Assembly (NCBI GenBank): GCA_017455225.1
Contig: JAFTBL010000219.1
Coordinates: 1-5,835, forward strand
From: Oscillospiraceae bacterium
Lineage (GTDB): Bacteria; Bacillota_A; Clostridia; Oscillospirales; Oscillospiraceae
Length of the DNA stretch: 5,835 nucleotides
Direction: 5' to 3'
Below the pieces are notes generated by a model that searched no databases, was not told the DNA's origin, and worked only from the letters and a program-made list of their open reading frames with translations. The position numbers and the translations under genes were made by a program. Below are positions 5,814-5,835 of this stretch, piece by piece. How positions within the stretch are numbered: the stretch's first letter is position 1; every line of letters begins with the position of its first letter.

Positions 5814-5835
5814 AGAACGCCTGTAAAGCGTTTTC
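5814..5835 (+). terminator. Possible intrinsic terminator of the RNA, cut by window edge
   Basis: AACGC (5816-5820) pairs with GCGTT (5828-5832), with two further weaker pairs, around loop CTGTAAA. An A run precedes it and TTTTC follows to the end of the window. The stem is short, and any continuing T tract lies outside the window. Confidence 0.35.

Noticed and set aside
5640..5835. T-box, cobalamin riboswitch, SRP RNA, tmRNA or RNase P RNA
   Set aside because: I looked for the conserved boxes: T-box AGGGTGG-ACCGCG, the B12 box, SRP GGTCAGG-CCGGAAGG, the tmRNA 5' end and RNase P GAGGAAAGTC. None is present; only the short GGAAGCAG recalls SRP RNA. The pairing pattern fits 6S RNA better.
1..5835. 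Defence system, mobile element or CRISPR array
   Set aside because: No transposase, recombinase, toxin-antitoxin, nuclease or spacer-repeat pattern was seen; the genes have consistent composition and ordinary housekeeping families.

Overview
The window is GC-rich DNA with compact intergenic gaps, strong GGAGG-type ribosome binding sites and several Firmicutes-typical families: a DUF1292 protein, a DUF1653 protein and a class A penicillin-binding protein with a Cys-rich/Ig-like tail. Together these suggest a GC-rich clostridial Firmicute, perhaps of the gut Oscillospiraceae/Ruminococcaceae type. The taxonomy is inference. I see no transposase, integrase, CRISPR array or phage gene; most of it reads as ordinary chromosomal housekeeping DNA.

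Layout, left to right. (1) 1-491, minus: the N-terminal part of a LacI-family repressor, cut by the window edge. It has its own promoter (558-586) and a near-perfect 24-bp operator-like palindrome in its leader (520-543), which points to autoregulation. (2) 693-1166, minus: an MTH1/MutT-like NUDIX hydrolase with its own promoter and terminator. (3) 1300-2027, plus: a two-gene operon of a DUF1653 protein and a small YgjP-type (DUF45) zinc metallopeptidase, joined by an ATGA overlap and divergent from the NUDIX gene. (4) 2028-2164: a convergent junction packed with three hairpins, two of which overlap and serve opposite strands. (5) 2165-4963, minus: a bifunctional class A PBP (transglycosylase + transpeptidase) with an unusual extracellular tail. 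(6) 5233-5526, plus: a DUF1292 protein, divergent from the PBP. (7) 5527-5835: no protein gene. It holds an extended -10 promoter followed by about 210-250 nt that fold into a closing stem, a large bubble with a hairpin on its 3' strand, and an apical rod. This is the architecture of 6S RNA (ssrS), the RNA that sequesters housekeeping RNA polymerase.

The genes do not form one pathway. They form short independent transcription units: regulation (LacI, 6S RNA), nucleotide-pool sanitation (NUDIX), cell-wall synthesis (PBP) and small proteins of unknown role. The best candidate for something under-described is the RNA at the right end. Its 3' flank is perfectly complementary to one arm of its apical stem, so it may switch between two folds. 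Next most interesting are the autoregulatory LacI leader and the duplicated CX10C motif in the PBP tail.
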